This document shows, one piece after another, positions 37,096-47,402 of a DNA stretch of 64,000 nt. The notes beneath the pieces are model-generated. The model was given only the letters and a program-made list of their open reading frames with translations, did not search any database and had not been told where the DNA came from. Both the position numbers and the translations under genes were made by a program. The stretch spans positions 62,001 through 126,000 of the forward strand of contig CALEDJ010000032.1 in NCBI GenBank assembly GCA_937951485.1. Reading direction: 5' to 3'. Origin of the DNA: an uncultured bacterium (lineage in GTDB: Bacteria > Hydrogenedentota > Hydrogenedentia > Hydrogenedentales > CAILVY01). How positions within the stretch are numbered: position 1 is the stretch's first letter; each line of letters starts with the position of its first letter.

Positions 37096-38336
37096 TTGTC
37101 AAAATACCCCGGACCGTCTTCCAATGTGACACGGCCCTCTTTGCACACAGTCTGCACCACTTCCCGTGTTTCCTGGCGCGTGAAGGTGCATACTGCATAG
37201 ACGATAAGGCCGCCATTCTTGCAGAGTTCCACGCCGGATCGCAACAGTGCGGCCTGCTGCCGCGCCAGCCGCGCAACGCTTTCCGGCGTCACGCGCCACT
37301 TCAAATCCGGGTGCCGCCGGATCGTCCCCAGACCCGAGCATGGCGCGTCCACCAGCACCCGATCGAAACCCGGCGCCAACGGGGGCTGCGCCCCGTCGCC
37401 GCAGACCACAAACACGTTGCGCATGCCCATCCGGTCGAGGTTCTCGCGGATGGCTGTGATGCGGTTCGGGGCGATATCCAATGCGACGACCAGCGATCCG
37501 CATTCCGTCCGTTGCGCGATGTGGGTGGCTTTGCCGCCGGGCGCCGCACACAGGTCCAATACCCAATCCCCTGCTTCGGGTTCCAACAAATGCACCGGCA
37601 GCATGGACGCAGCGTCCTGCAGCATGAAGCAACCCTGCTGAAACCATTTGCTCCGGAGCGCCCGGCCTGTGTCAGCAATGGTTACCTCCTCGGGGATATC
37701 CGTCTGTTTGGCTGCGGCGATCCCGGATTTTTCCAGTCGTTCAATCAATATTTTGGCAGGATTTCTCAGGGTATTTGCCCGTAACGTAATGGGTGCCTGG
37801 GTATTCGACGCGGCGCAAAGCACTTCCGCCTGTTCCGGGCCGAATTCCGCCAGCCAGTCACGCGCCATCCACAACGGCATGGAGTGGCGGACAGCGAGAT
37901 ATCGCGCGAGGTCCTCGTCACGGTCCGGCAGGACAACGTCATCCAGACTGTCGGGTGCGCGCCGCAGGACGGCGTTCACCAGGCGGGCGAGTCCAGCATG
38001 GCCGCGCCGTTTCGCCAGTTCCACGGAGGTATGTACCATCGCTGGGCGGGTGACTTGACTGCAGAACAACGCCTGAAACACCGCCATGCGCAGGATAGTC
38101 AGAATGGGGGAGGGGAGCCGGTCGAGCGGTTCCGTGCATATCCCCGTCAGCACATGATCGCAAAGCAGCCGGTGGCGCACCGTACCATAGACGAGATGGG
38201 TGAGGAAACGGCGTCCGCGTTCGGTCATGCCGCGCTTGCGGAGGCTTTTGTCCAACGCCGCGTCCAGATGGACGCCGCGATCAAACACGCGCAACAGCAC
38301 GTCTATCGCGACATCGCGGACCGGATCAACAGGCAT
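37005..38336 (-). CDS. rsmB: 16S rRNA m5C967 methyltransferase RsmB (Sun)
   Basis: SAM-dependent RNA cytosine-5 methyltransferase. The N-terminal 150 residues form a NusB-like RNA-binding domain (VAIDVLLRVFDRGVHLDAAL). The catalytic part has the SAM loop VLDLCAAPGGKATHIAQ, the catalytic VDAPCSGLG and the second cysteine YAVCTFTRQE. The 443-residue length is normal. ATG at 38336 overlaps the fmt stop as TGATG; a preceding TTG is the wrong choice. Adjacent fmt and rpe match a common gene order. Confidence 0.94.
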   Translation of the reverse strand: MPVDPVRDVAIDVLLRVFDRGVHLDAALDKSLRKRGMTERGRRFLTHLVYGTVRHRLLCDHVLTGICTEPLDRLPSPILTILRMAVFQALFCSQVTRPAMVHTSVELAKRRGHAGLARLVNAVLRRAPDSLDDVVLPDRDEDLARYLAVRHSMPLWMARDWLAEFGPEQAEVLCAASNTQAPITLRANTLRNPAKILIERLEKSGIAAAKQTDIPEEVTIADTGRALRSKWFQQGCFMLQDAASMLPVHLLEPEAGDWVLDLCAAPGGKATHIAQRTECGSLVVALDIAPNRITAIRENLDRMGMRNVFVVCGDGAQPPLAPGFDRVLVDAPCSGLGTIRRHPDLKWRVTPESVARLARQQAALLRSGVELCKNGGLIVYAVCTFTRQETREVVQTVCKEGRVTLEDGPGYFDKWQTDKGQYRILPSDGAWDGFFLTRLRKRF

Positions 38337-39271
38337 CAAAGGATTTCCTCGAAACGTTCACCGACCTGCATGGCGTGCCCCCGAAGATACTCTTCCATCG
38401 TCATGGCGCGCTTGCCGGGCGTCTGAAATTCCAGAATCGCCAGCCGGCCCTCGCCCGTGGCGACCAGCACGCGGTCGCTTTCCACCGCGGCAATCGTCCC
38501 CGGTCCGGCCCCCGCGTCTTCTGGGACCACTGCAGACCGATGAATACGGCAGACTTCCCCGCCATAGAGGCAATGCGCCACCGGCCACGGGACACATGCG
38601 CGGACCTGGTTGTGAATGCTCTGGGCGGATCGGTACCAGCGAATGCGCCCATCCTCTTTGGTGATTAACCGGGTAATCGTGACTTTTGCGGGGTCCTGCG
38701 GCGTAAACCGGGCTTTGCCCGAAGCCACCAGCCGCAAGCCCTCCACCATCAGCGCCGCCCCCATGGTTGCAAGCCGCGATGCCAGTTCGGCGGCGTTCTC
38801 GTCCGGACCGATGGGCGTGGCTTCCTGCAGGAGCACATCGCCTGCGTCCATATCCAGCACGACTTGCATGATGGAGACCCCGGTTTCCGTATCGCCTTCG
38901 AGGATCGCCGTCTGGACCGGAGACGGCCCGCGATGGCGGGGGAGCAGGCTGGGATGGAAGTTGAGCCATCCCTTCGGCGGAATGTCGAGAATCGGTTGTT
39001 TCAGCAACCGGCCATACGCAGCCACCACGCCGATTTCCGGGGCCAATGCGCGCAGCCACTCCTCAAAAACCCCATCGTTGAGTTTCTCCGGCTGATGCAC
39101 CGGAATCCCCAATTCCTGCGCGCAGGTTTTCACGGGCGGCGGCACGGGTTTTTTGCTGCGGCCTTGCGGGCGGTCCGGTTGGCACACTACGGCTGCCACC
39201 TCGTGATGGGCCGACACCGCCCGCAGCACGGGCACGGCGATCTCCGGCGTGCCAAAGAATACGATGCGCAC
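38336..39271 (-). CDS. fmt: Methionyl-tRNA formyltransferase
   Basis: Formylates initiator Met-tRNA using 10-formyl-tetrahydrofolate. The 311 residues begin with RIVFFGTPEIAVPVLRAV and contain the catalytic block NFHPSLLPRHRGPSPVQTAI followed by TGVSIMQVVLDMDAGDVL. The C-terminal OB-like domain includes LYGGEVCRI. The start codon is GTG (39271-39269), overlapping the ybaB stop by one base. The usual partner def is not adjacent. Confidence 0.95.
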   Translation of the reverse strand: MRIVFFGTPEIAVPVLRAVSAHHEVAAVVCQPDRPQGRSKKPVPPPVKTCAQELGIPVHQPEKLNDGVFEEWLRALAPEIGVVAAYGRLLKQPILDIPPKGWLNFHPSLLPRHRGPSPVQTAILEGDTETGVSIMQVVLDMDAGDVLLQEATPIGPDENAAELASRLATMGAALMVEGLRLVASGKARFTPQDPAKVTITRLITKEDGRIRWYRSAQSIHNQVRACVPWPVAHCLYGGEVCRIHRSAVVPEDAGAGPGTIAAVESDRVLVATGEGRLAILEFQTPGKRAMTMEEYLRGHAMQVGERFEEIL

Positions 39272-39603
39272 TAGGTCAACCCAGGGATGTCCAGGCCGCT
39301 CGCCACCTCGCGCATCTTCGCCTCCGCCAACTCCCGCGCCCGGGCGATGCCTTCGTTCACGGCGGCCCGAACCATGGTTTCCAACATTTCCGGTTCGTTG
39401 GGATTGATGATTTCGGGGTCTATCTTGACGGACAAGACATCCATCGTCCCCGTAAGTTCTACGCGCACCATCCCGCCGCCCGCCGCCGCCTCCAGCCGCT
39501 CATGGCGAAGTTTCTCCTTCACCTCTTCGATCCGCTGCTTCATTTCCATGGCCTGCTTGAGCATGTTGCCCATTTTAGCCAGATCGCCGATACCTTTCAG
39601 CAC
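39271..39603 (-). CDS. ybaB: YbaB/EbfC nucleoid-associated protein
   Basis: Small dimeric DNA-binding nucleoid protein. I chose GTG at 39603 because AAGGAGG lies 9 nt upstream and the product is then 110 residues, starting LKGIGDLAKMGNMLKQAMEM. The core LEAAAGGGMVRVELTGTMDVLSVKIDPEII and the C-terminal VRAAVNEGIARARELAEAKM fit the family. It is usually next to dnaX or recR; here it opens the fmt-rsmB operon with a 1-bp overlap. Longer in-frame starts upstream add non-family residues. Confidence 0.9.
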   Translation of the reverse strand: MLKGIGDLAKMGNMLKQAMEMKQRIEEVKEKLRHERLEAAAGGGMVRVELTGTMDVLSVKIDPEIINPNEPEMLETMVRAAVNEGIARARELAEAKMREVASGLDIPGLT

Positions 39604-39740
39604 AGGATGATGCCTCCTTGTCGGTTCATGCTGCATTTCCTCAGGAGATTGCACAAAAGCGATAGCCTGTTTTGGGGAGTATAACGCCCGAAGCATAAAC
39701 CCCGCAAACCCACGAAAGTGCAGCCCCGCAATAATTGCGC

Positions 39741-39746
39741 TATACT
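39741..39746 (+). promoter_or_regulatory. Possible -10 box in front of thiC
   Basis: TATACT lies 126 bp before thiC, directly upstream of the inverted repeat at 39753. The sequence 17 bp upstream, GTGCAG, is a poor -35 match, so this is tentative. Confidence 0.3.
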
Positions 39747-39752
39747 ATCATT

Positions 39753-39833
39753 TGTTGTTCACGCTTCAGCGTGCCAGGGCGCCCGGGAACCCGGGCCTGT
39801 CTCCAATCATGGCACCCTAAAGCGTGAACAACA
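39753..39833. repeat. Large inverted repeat in the thiC leader
   Basis: TGTTGTTCACGCTT (39753-39766) and AAGCGTGAACAACA (39820-39833) are perfect 14-bp inverted repeats. Between them lies a second palindrome, CCCGGG-AA-CCCGGG, around 39783. The outer arm includes the CACGCTTCAGCGTG core also found at 29613. It would form an extended hairpin in the thiC leader. Whether it acts there or is a dispersed repeat is open. No TPP riboswitch is visible in this leader. Confidence 0.7.
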
Positions 39834-39871
39834 TACTTAAGAGCGAATCACGCCATGGAGCCATGCGATAG

Positions 39872-41746
<1,875 letters not shown>

Positions 41747-41771
41747 CAGCCCATACGAAACGACGAAATGC

Positions 41772-42779
41772 ATGCGTATTGGAAACATTGACATACACCA
41801 ACCCCTGTGCCTCGCGCCGATGGAGGATGTCTCGGACCATCCTTTCCGCCGCATCTGCAAGGAACAGGGCGCTGATCTGCTCTATACGGAATTTGCCAGT
41901 TGCGAAGCCCTGATTCGCAACGTCCGTAAAATGCGCGAAAAGATTGAACTGAACGAGAATGAGCACCCCATTGCCATCCAACTCTATGGAAGCGCCGAGG
42001 CGTCCATGGAGCGCGCCGCCGCCATCGCCCAGGAGGCGGGCGCGGACTTTATTGACGTCAACTGCGGCTGCTGGGTGAAAAAAATCGCAAATCGGGGCGA
42101 TGGCGCGGGGTTACTCCGCGATCTCGACAAATTCGCGTCGGTCGTCCGGGCCGTCATGCGCGGCACAACCCTCCCGGTTACGGTCAAAACGCGATTGGGC
42201 TGGGACGCGGACAGCATCGTGATTCTCGACGTCGCGCGCATGTTGGAAGACCTCGGCGTCCACGCGCTCACTGTTCATTGCCGCACCCGCGTACAGGGAT
42301 ACACCGGTCATGCCGATTGGTCGTGGATTCCGAAAATCAAGGCGGTCAGTGCGATTCCTCTTATTGCCAACGGCGACATCAAAAGCCCGCAGGATGTCCG
42401 CGACTGTTTTGATTTGGGTTGCGACGGCGTGATGATCGGGCGCGGCGCCATCCACAGCCCCTGGATTTTCCGGCATGCGCGCCACTATCTTGACACCGGT
42501 AAACTGCTCCCAGAACCAGATTTGGCCGAACGCATGGCCATGTGCATCCGCCACCTGAGCGACCAGGCCGCCTATCGCGGCGAACGCCGCGGCGTGCTGT
42601 CATTTCGCCGCCATTACGCAGGCTACCTGAAATCCGCGCGCAACATCGCGCATCTCCGCCGCGACCTCATGCAGTTTGAAGCCGTCGCACCAATCGTTGA
42701 ACGGCTCCACCGATATCTTGAAACAGAGGAAGCGGAAAATGCTGCCGAAACCTGCGGGACGGACATGGCAAGCCCTTAA
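41772..42779 (+). CDS. dus: tRNA-dihydrouridine synthase (DusB-like)
   Basis: FMN enzyme that reduces uridine in tRNA D-loops. The 335-residue protein starts MRIGNIDIHQPLCLAPMEDV; the in-frame region upstream of ATG 41772 is the thiC shadow. The catalytic region reads INCGCWVKKIANRGDGAGLLRD: the active cysteine is kept, though NCGCW replaces the usual NMGCP. ALTVHCRTRVQGYTG, IPLIANGDIKSPQD and GCDGVMIGRGAIHSPWIF are the FMN-binding blocks. It is probably co-transcribed with thiC. Confidence 0.9.
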   Translation: MRIGNIDIHQPLCLAPMEDVSDHPFRRICKEQGADLLYTEFASCEALIRNVRKMREKIELNENEHPIAIQLYGSAEASMERAAAIAQEAGADFIDVNCGCWVKKIANRGDGAGLLRDLDKFASVVRAVMRGTTLPVTVKTRLGWDADSIVILDVARMLEDLGVHALTVHCRTRVQGYTGHADWSWIPKIKAVSAIPLIANGDIKSPQDVRDCFDLGCDGVMIGRGAIHSPWIFRHARHYLDTGKLLPEPDLAERMAMCIRHLSDQAAYRGERRGVLSFRRHYAGYLKSARNIAHLRRDLMQFEAVAPIVERLHRYLETEEAENAAETCGTDMASP

Positions 42780-42833
42780 ATGCGAGGGAATCCAATTTGT
42801 CTGACTGATGCTTCTTTGTCCCTGTTATCGTTA

Positions 42834-42860
42834 TTGTCCTTGCTGTCCTTGTTGTCCTTT
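42834..42860 (+). repeat. Three copies of a 9-bp tandem repeat
   Basis: TTGTCCTTG, CTGTCCTTG and TTGTCCTTT lie in tandem in the 110-bp gap between dus and araD. Similar GTCC-rich words upstream (TTTGTCCCTG) suggest a degenerating simple repeat. It ends just before the araD ribosome site. Confidence 0.5.
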
Positions 42861-42889
42861 TGAGAACTCCCCGGAGGAACCAATTACCC

Positions 42890-43594
42890 ATGCTCGACGC
42901 CTTGAAAAAAACGGTATGGGAAATCAACCTGGCGCTGGTGCGCGAAGGACTGGTCGTGCAAACCTGGGGCAACGCCAGCGGCATTGATCGCGAACAGAAC
43001 CTGGTTGTTATCAAGCCCAGCGGCGTGCCCTACGAAAAAATGCGGGCCCGGCACATGGTCGTGATGGATATGAACGGCGCCCTGGTGGAGGGGGACTTGA
43101 AACCTTCCGTGGACGCGCCGGCGCATTTGGCGTTGTACGCCGCTTTCCCGCAAATCGGCGGCATCGTGCATACGCACTCCCGTTATGCTACGGCTTGGGC
43201 GCAGGCGCGGCGGCCCATTCCCTGTCTGGGAACCACGCACGCTGACTATTTCCATGGCGAAGTGCCGCTGACCGAATCCCTCCGGCGGGACGAGGTGGAG
43301 AACGACTATGAAACCAATATCGGCAGGGCCATCGTCCGGCGTTTCGCCGGCATGGACCCGCTTCGGCATCCAGCGGTGCTTACTGCCGGGCATGGACCTT
43401 TTGCGTGGGGGAAGGACCCCGCGCACGCGCTCGAAAACGCGCTTGTGCTGGAGGAGATCGCGCGCATGGCGATGCACACGCTGGCCATCAATCCCGATGC
43501 GCCGCCCTTGGAGTCCTATCTGCTCGACAAGCATTTCCTGCGCAAACACGGAACAAGCGCCTATTATGGACAGAACCCTGCGCCCGGATCCTGA
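42890..43594 (+). CDS. araD: L-ribulose-5-phosphate 4-epimerase (class II aldolase family)
   Basis: Zinc enzyme interconverting L-ribulose 5-phosphate and D-xylulose 5-phosphate. The 234 residues align by eye with AraD throughout: LVVQTWGNASGIDREQNLVV, KPSGVPYEKM, IVHTHSRYATAWAQARRPIP with the zinc histidines, GTTHADYFHG, GHGPFAWGKDP and the C-terminal DKHFLRKHGTSAYYGQ. ATG at 42890 with GGAGG 12 nt upstream. No araA or araB is near, so a role in ascorbate or other pentose use is equally possible. The following hydrolase is 61 bp away. Confidence 0.9.
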   Translation: MLDALKKTVWEINLALVREGLVVQTWGNASGIDREQNLVVIKPSGVPYEKMRARHMVVMDMNGALVEGDLKPSVDAPAHLALYAAFPQIGGIVHTHSRYATAWAQARRPIPCLGTTHADYFHGEVPLTESLRRDEVENDYETNIGRAIVRRFAGMDPLRHPAVLTAGHGPFAWGKDPAHALENALVLEEIARMAMHTLAINPDAPPLESYLLDKHFLRKHGTSAYYGQNPAPGS

Positions 43595-43655
43595 TCATGC
43601 AGCGCATACACCGAAACAGAGGGGAACGCCGCCGCAACAGCCGGAGACACGCCGT

Positions 43656-44483
43656 ATGATTGTTTTTAAGTTTCTCCTTTTCGCCGCGATCGGCTATGCC
43701 CTGATCCTCCTGTTGGCCTGCCTCTTTCATGACCGCATCATCTTCCCCGCGACCCGCGCCATCTATCGTGATCCGTCAGCATTCGGTTGGGTTTTCGAGG
43801 ATGTAATCGTCCCTGTCAACGGCCACACCACGCACGGATGGTTCATTCCGCTTGAAAATGCGCGCGGCGTCGCCCTTTTCTCCCACGGCAATGCGGGAAA
43901 CATCGCGGACCGCCTGGAATCCATTTCGCTGCTCCGGGAATTGGGGTTTACTGTACTGGCCTATGATTATGGCGGATACGGTAAGAGCACGGGACGGCCT
44001 TCCGAGCAGCGCTGCTACGCAGACATCCGCGCCATGTGGCGCCATCTCACCGAAACGCGCGGCATCCCGCCGGAAAAAATCCTCATCTTCGGCAGGTCGC
44101 TCGGCGGTGCAGTCAGCGCGGACCTGGCCACCGAGGTGACCGCCGCCGCGGTGGTGCTCGAAAGCACCTTCCTCTCAACGGTGGATGTCGCCCGCGACGC
44201 ATTTCCCTGGCTGCCCGCGCGCTGGTTCGTGCGCCATTACTTTGAGAACAAACACAAAGTCGGACGCATCAAAAGCCCCCTGCTCCTCATCCACAGTCCG
44301 GACGACCGTGTCATCCCCTGCCGTCACGGCAGGGAACTGTTCCAACTGGCCACGGAACCCAAGCAATTCCTGGAAATCCGCGGGGATCATAACGAAGGAT
44401 TCGTAATCTCGGCGCCCACCTACCTCGCCGGATGGGAATCCTTTCTCGCCCCGATATTGCCGCGACCGGCTAAGGAGTACTGA
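43656..44483 (+). CDS. Membrane-anchored alpha/beta hydrolase (BEM46/YfhR type)
   Basis: A 275-residue serine hydrolase with an N-terminal membrane anchor (FKFLLFAAIGYALILLLACL). The catalytic triad is visible: Ser in FGRSLGGAVS, Asp in HSPDDRVIP and His in GDHNEGF. LFSHGNAGNIADRL is the oxyanion region typical of the YfhR/BEM46 group. The substrate is unknown. I chose ATG at 43656 with GGAG 10 nt upstream; longer frames start inside araD. Its 3' end overlaps the convergent 48-residue gene by 14 bp. Confidence 0.85.
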   Translation: MIVFKFLLFAAIGYALILLLACLFHDRIIFPATRAIYRDPSAFGWVFEDVIVPVNGHTTHGWFIPLENARGVALFSHGNAGNIADRLESISLLRELGFTVLAYDYGGYGKSTGRPSEQRCYADIRAMWRHLTETRGIPPEKILIFGRSLGGAVSADLATEVTAAAVVLESTFLSTVDVARDAFPWLPARWFVRHYFENKHKVGRIKSPLLLIHSPDDRVIPCRHGRELFQLATEPKQFLEIRGDHNEGFVISAPTYLAGWESFLAPILPRPAKEY

Positions 44484-44616
44484 AATCGAAAAAGAGAAGA
44501 ATAAATTTGAATGGCAAAGTAACAAGGTCTATAATGAACGCAAAGAACATGCTCAGATAGAATGCTGCAAATGCACCCACTGCCGAAACCGCTGTTATTG
44601 GGCCTTTCTCATACAT
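44470..44616 (-). CDS. 48-residue membrane protein
   Basis: A short protein with the sequence start MYEKGPITAVSAVGAFAAFY followed by LSMFFAFIIDLVTLPFKFI, giving one or two membrane helices. AAGGAG lies 9 nt before ATG 44616, a strong ribosome site, which separates it from chance frames; in-frame codons further upstream lack one. The FIIDLVTLPFK part resembles small YceK-like envelope proteins, but no clear lipobox is present. Function unknown. It overlaps the convergent hydrolase gene by 14 bp. Confidence 0.55.
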   Translation of the reverse strand: MYEKGPITAVSAVGAFAAFYLSMFFAFIIDLVTLPFKFILLFFDFSTP

Positions 44617-44710
44617 GTCGCGCTTCTCCTTTCTTCGCATCTTCCTCAGATACTCAAACCGGTTACATTGTAGCCTATTGGCGAGCAACGGGGAATGTTG
44701 TGTTCTTTCT

Positions 44711-44753
44711 ACATCCCCCTTTGAAGGGGGTGGCGCGCAGCGCCGGGGGATGT
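44711..44753. repeat. Palindromic dispersed repeat
   Basis: ACATCCCCC (44711-44719) and GGGGGATGT (44745-44753) are perfect inverted repeats enclosing CCCCCTTTGAAGGGGG and GGCGCGCAGCGCC. The rest of 44617-44977 shows no gene. Elements with this sequence type are common in intergenic DNA of many genomes. It could also act as a terminator, since AAAA follows. Confidence 0.6.
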
Positions 44754-44977
44754 AAAAGGCTATATAGTGCGCCCCTATGCTTTATGCCATTTCGCTAAAA
44801 TGTTACTCAAACCGTTTTTCCGGTACCACAATATTACTGTTTATTGTTGATTATCTCAAGACCTTCCGCATCCATTTGCCGCATTCGTGACTTCCACACT
44901 TTTCACGGAAACATTTATATCACAAACCCGCCGCAAAGGAAAGCAGTCCACCTGTTTCTGGCCCTTCGATCGGATCC

Positions 44978-45568
44978 CTACGCATCCATATTGTAAATGA
45001 CCGAATAATCCACCGGCTGCCCCCGGCCCTTGTCGAGGTAACGCGCGAGCACATAGAGGTAATCGCTGAGACGGTTGGCGAAAGCGATCAGCGCCGCCGC
45101 CTTGAATTCCGGAATCGCCTCGCTCAGGCGCACGAGGCTGCGTTCGAAATCGCGTGCCACGGTGGCTACGACGTCGGCCAGGGCGGCCGTTTTGTTGCCC
45201 GCCGACACGATGAATGCACGCGGGAAAGTCACCAGCGCTTCCAATCGCGCCTGTTCCGTCTCCAACCGGTCGAGATGGAATGCGCCGATTTCCCCCTGCC
45301 GGTATTCCGGATGCTTTCTCTTCGGATCGTTCACCTCCGCGCCCACGAGGAAACAACAGTGCAGCAGCCAGAACAAAAATTTATCAACCGCCTCCTGTTC
45401 ATTCGGCTTGGCCGCGATGATTTCCAGCCGCAGCAGCGCGAGGTGCGCGCGCAGCGCGTCCAGGCGGCCCGTACATTCCAGTATCGGATGCGACTTGGAG
45501 AGCACATCCCCCCCCAGCGTGCGCGTATTGCCGGTGTCGCCGTTTTTGGTGGTCACGCGTGAACGCAC
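44978..45568 (-). CDS. Cob(I)alamin adenosyltransferase, PduO type
   Basis: Transfers the adenosyl group of ATP to cob(I)alamin to give coenzyme B12. The 196-residue helical protein has the ATP-binding N-terminus TTKNGDTGNTRTLGG, the helix with GRLDALRAHLAL, and the C-terminal NRLSDYLYVLARYLDKG. The N-terminal loop departs slightly from the usual TKxGDxGxT, with TKNGDTGNT. Start GTG 45568 has GGAG 7 nt upstream; that GGAG spans the xth stop codon, so the genes are coupled. Confidence 0.88.
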   Translation of the reverse strand: MRSRVTTKNGDTGNTRTLGGDVLSKSHPILECTGRLDALRAHLALLRLEIIAAKPNEQEAVDKFLFWLLHCCFLVGAEVNDPKRKHPEYRQGEIGAFHLDRLETEQARLEALVTFPRAFIVSAGNKTAALADVVATVARDFERSLVRLSEAIPEFKAAALIAFANRLSDYLYVLARYLDKGRGQPVDYSVIYNMDA

Positions 45569-45572
45569 AGTG

Positions 45573-46334
45573 CTACTCCAGTTCGATGCCTATGGGGCAG
45601 TGATCGGAACCCATCACATCGGAAAGAATCCAGGATCGGCGCACATGCGGCAGGAATGCCTTGTTCACGCAATGATAGTCAATGCGCCACCCGACGTTTC
45701 GTTCCCGCGCGCGGGTCCGGTACGACCACCAGGTGTAATGCCCCGGTTCTTTGTTGAAATGCCGGAACGTGTCCACGAATCCGCCCTTGAGAAACTTCGT
45801 CATCGCTTCCCGTTCTTCAATGTAGTACCCGGCGCAATTCTCGTTCTCCTTGGGGTTGGCCAGGTCAATTTCCGTATGGGCGATATTGAAATCGCCGCAC
45901 ACCAGCACGTTCTTTTTCTTTTTCGCCAGTTTTTTCGCCAATTCCAGCACCGCGTCGCAGAATGCGAGTTTGTAGGAAAGCCGTGCCCGTTCCGCCTGGC
46001 TGTTCGGCCAATAACCGTTGAGAATCGTCAGGTCCGGATACTCCAGCACCTGCAAGCGACCCTCCTCATCAAATTCCTTCACACCCAATACGCTGGTAGA
46101 GACTGGGGGATGTTTTGCATAGACCGCCGTGCCGCTGTATCCGCGTTTCTTTGCGGGATGCCACACGCTGATATATCCGTCAGGACTGAGCAGGTCCTCA
46201 TCCAGGTCGGCGGGCAGCGCGCGCGTCTCCTGCAGGCACAGAATATCCGGCCGTTCCTGTAACAGCCAGTCCATAAATCCATTCTTCAGAACTGCGCGGA
46301 TGCCGTTGACGTTCCACGAGATTACGACGGTCAT
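45573..46334 (-). CDS. xthA: Exodeoxyribonuclease III
   Basis: AP endonuclease and 3'-5' exonuclease of base-excision repair. The 253 residues begin MTVVISWNVNGIRAVLKNGF and include the metal-binding CLQETRA, NGYWPNSQ, VCGDFNIAHTEIDL and the catalytic SDHCPIGIEL. WRIDYHCVNKAFLPHV is also typical. I chose ATG at 46334 because GGGAG is 7 nt upstream; the longer frame adds residues foreign to the family. The adenosyltransferase gene starts 4 bp after it. Confidence 0.95.
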   Translation of the reverse strand: MTVVISWNVNGIRAVLKNGFMDWLLQERPDILCLQETRALPADLDEDLLSPDGYISVWHPAKKRGYSGTAVYAKHPPVSTSVLGVKEFDEEGRLQVLEYPDLTILNGYWPNSQAERARLSYKLAFCDAVLELAKKLAKKKKNVLVCGDFNIAHTEIDLANPKENENCAGYYIEEREAMTKFLKGGFVDTFRHFNKEPGHYTWWSYRTRARERNVGWRIDYHCVNKAFLPHVRRSWILSDVMGSDHCPIGIELE

Positions 46335-46479
46335 GATAGACTCCCTTTCGCCAGTATCGGAGCATAACGCCCGTCGGCGGCGCTTTGCAAGAGAATACAA
46401 AAAGGGAAACAGGGATTGTCATAAAGGAAAAGAACCAAGATTGAGACAGGCGTGATAATCAGTGTTTTCTCGCGATTCC

Positions 46480-46670
46480 AACAGGACCTATAGGACGCAT
46501 ACGACCTATGGAATCTGTGAATTGGGCGACACCCGGCAAAGAAAGCGAGCATACGATGTGATCAACCAAGCAAATGTTCACCAGGCACAGAGGATCCGAA
46601 ACGCCCTTCATGTATAATACTTCCGGTTGTGCCATGTCCTGTAGGTCCAATTCGTCCTGTAGGTCCTGTT
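46480..46670. repeat. Inverted copies of a GTCCTRTAGGTCCTGTT word
   Basis: AACAGGACCTATAGGAC (46480-46496) matches, in inverted orientation and with one mismatch, GTCCTGTAGGTCCTGTT (46654-46670). Next to the right copy lies an 18-bp direct partner (46636-46653). The motif core, TCCTRTAGGTCC, is itself palindromic. The gap 46335-46715 between xth and fetA holds these and no gene. Confidence 0.6.
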
Positions 46671-46715
46671 CGCCTCGTTTTTTAATGATTTTTTGGGATA
46701 TCGCCCCACAATCCA

Positions 46716-47396
46716 ATGCCCCGCAATGCCAAATCACACAACGGCCCCGTGCTTTCCCTCCGGGAAATCGCCATCGCGGCGGGCGGCAAACGCCTGATTG
46801 ACGGCCTGACCTTGGACCTGCATTCGGCGGAGTTGCTCAGCGTGTGCGGTCCGTCAGGCTGCGGCAAAAGCACGCTGCTGCGCGCGATTGCAGGGTTGGT
46901 TTCACCGACTGAAGGCCTGGTGTTGCTTCAAGGTTCCGAACCCCGCGCCATCGGCTGGCCGGTATTTCGGCGGCGCGTCGTTCTGGTGTCCCAGCGGCCG
47001 GTGCTTTTCGATGACACTGTCCGCGAGAACCTGGCGCGTCCGTTCACCTATCGTTATGCGCCAAGTCAATTTCCCGACACCGCCGCCTTGGCGCTTCTGG
47101 AACGCCTGGGCATTGAACCCGAACGGTGGAAGCAGAACGCCTTGTCGCTGTCCACCGGCCAGCAGCAGCGGGTGTGTGTGGTGCGGGCATTGCTTCTCAG
47201 GCCGGATGTTCTGCTGCTGGATGAGCCGTCCAGCGCGCTGGATGAGCAATCGGCGGCGGCGCTGGAGGACACGATATCCCGGTGGGTGCGGGAGGAGGGG
47301 GGAAGCGCCATTCTGGTTTCGCACGACCGTTATCAAGTGGCCCGGTGGTGCGACAGGGAGGTGGACTTGAGGGATTTTCGAGCGGAGCAAAACTGA
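46716..47396 (+). CDS. fetA: FetA-like ABC transporter ATPase
   Basis: ATP-binding subunit paired with the UPF0014 permease downstream; in Escherichia coli FetAB exports iron under oxidative stress. The 226 residues show Walker A GPSGCGKST, the variant signature LSTGQQQRV, Walker B VLLLDEPSSALDEQ and the switch histidine in ILVSHDRYQ. The reading frame starts at ATG 46716; no strong ribosome site is visible. It ends 6 bp before the permease, so they form an operon. Metal specificity is family knowledge, not shown here. Confidence 0.85.
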   Translation: MPRNAKSHNGPVLSLREIAIAAGGKRLIDGLTLDLHSAELLSVCGPSGCGKSTLLRAIAGLVSPTEGLVLLQGSEPRAIGWPVFRRRVVLVSQRPVLFDDTVRENLARPFTYRYAPSQFPDTAALALLERLGIEPERWKQNALSLSTGQQQRVCVVRALLLRPDVLLLDEPSSALDEQSAAALEDTISRWVREEGGSAILVSHDRYQVARWCDREVDLRDFRAEQN

Positions 47397-47402
47397 ATCC
47401 CC

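Noticed and set aside
39700-39871. TPP riboswitch before thiC
   Set aside because: The conserved CTGAGA and ACCTGA words of the aptamer are not present.
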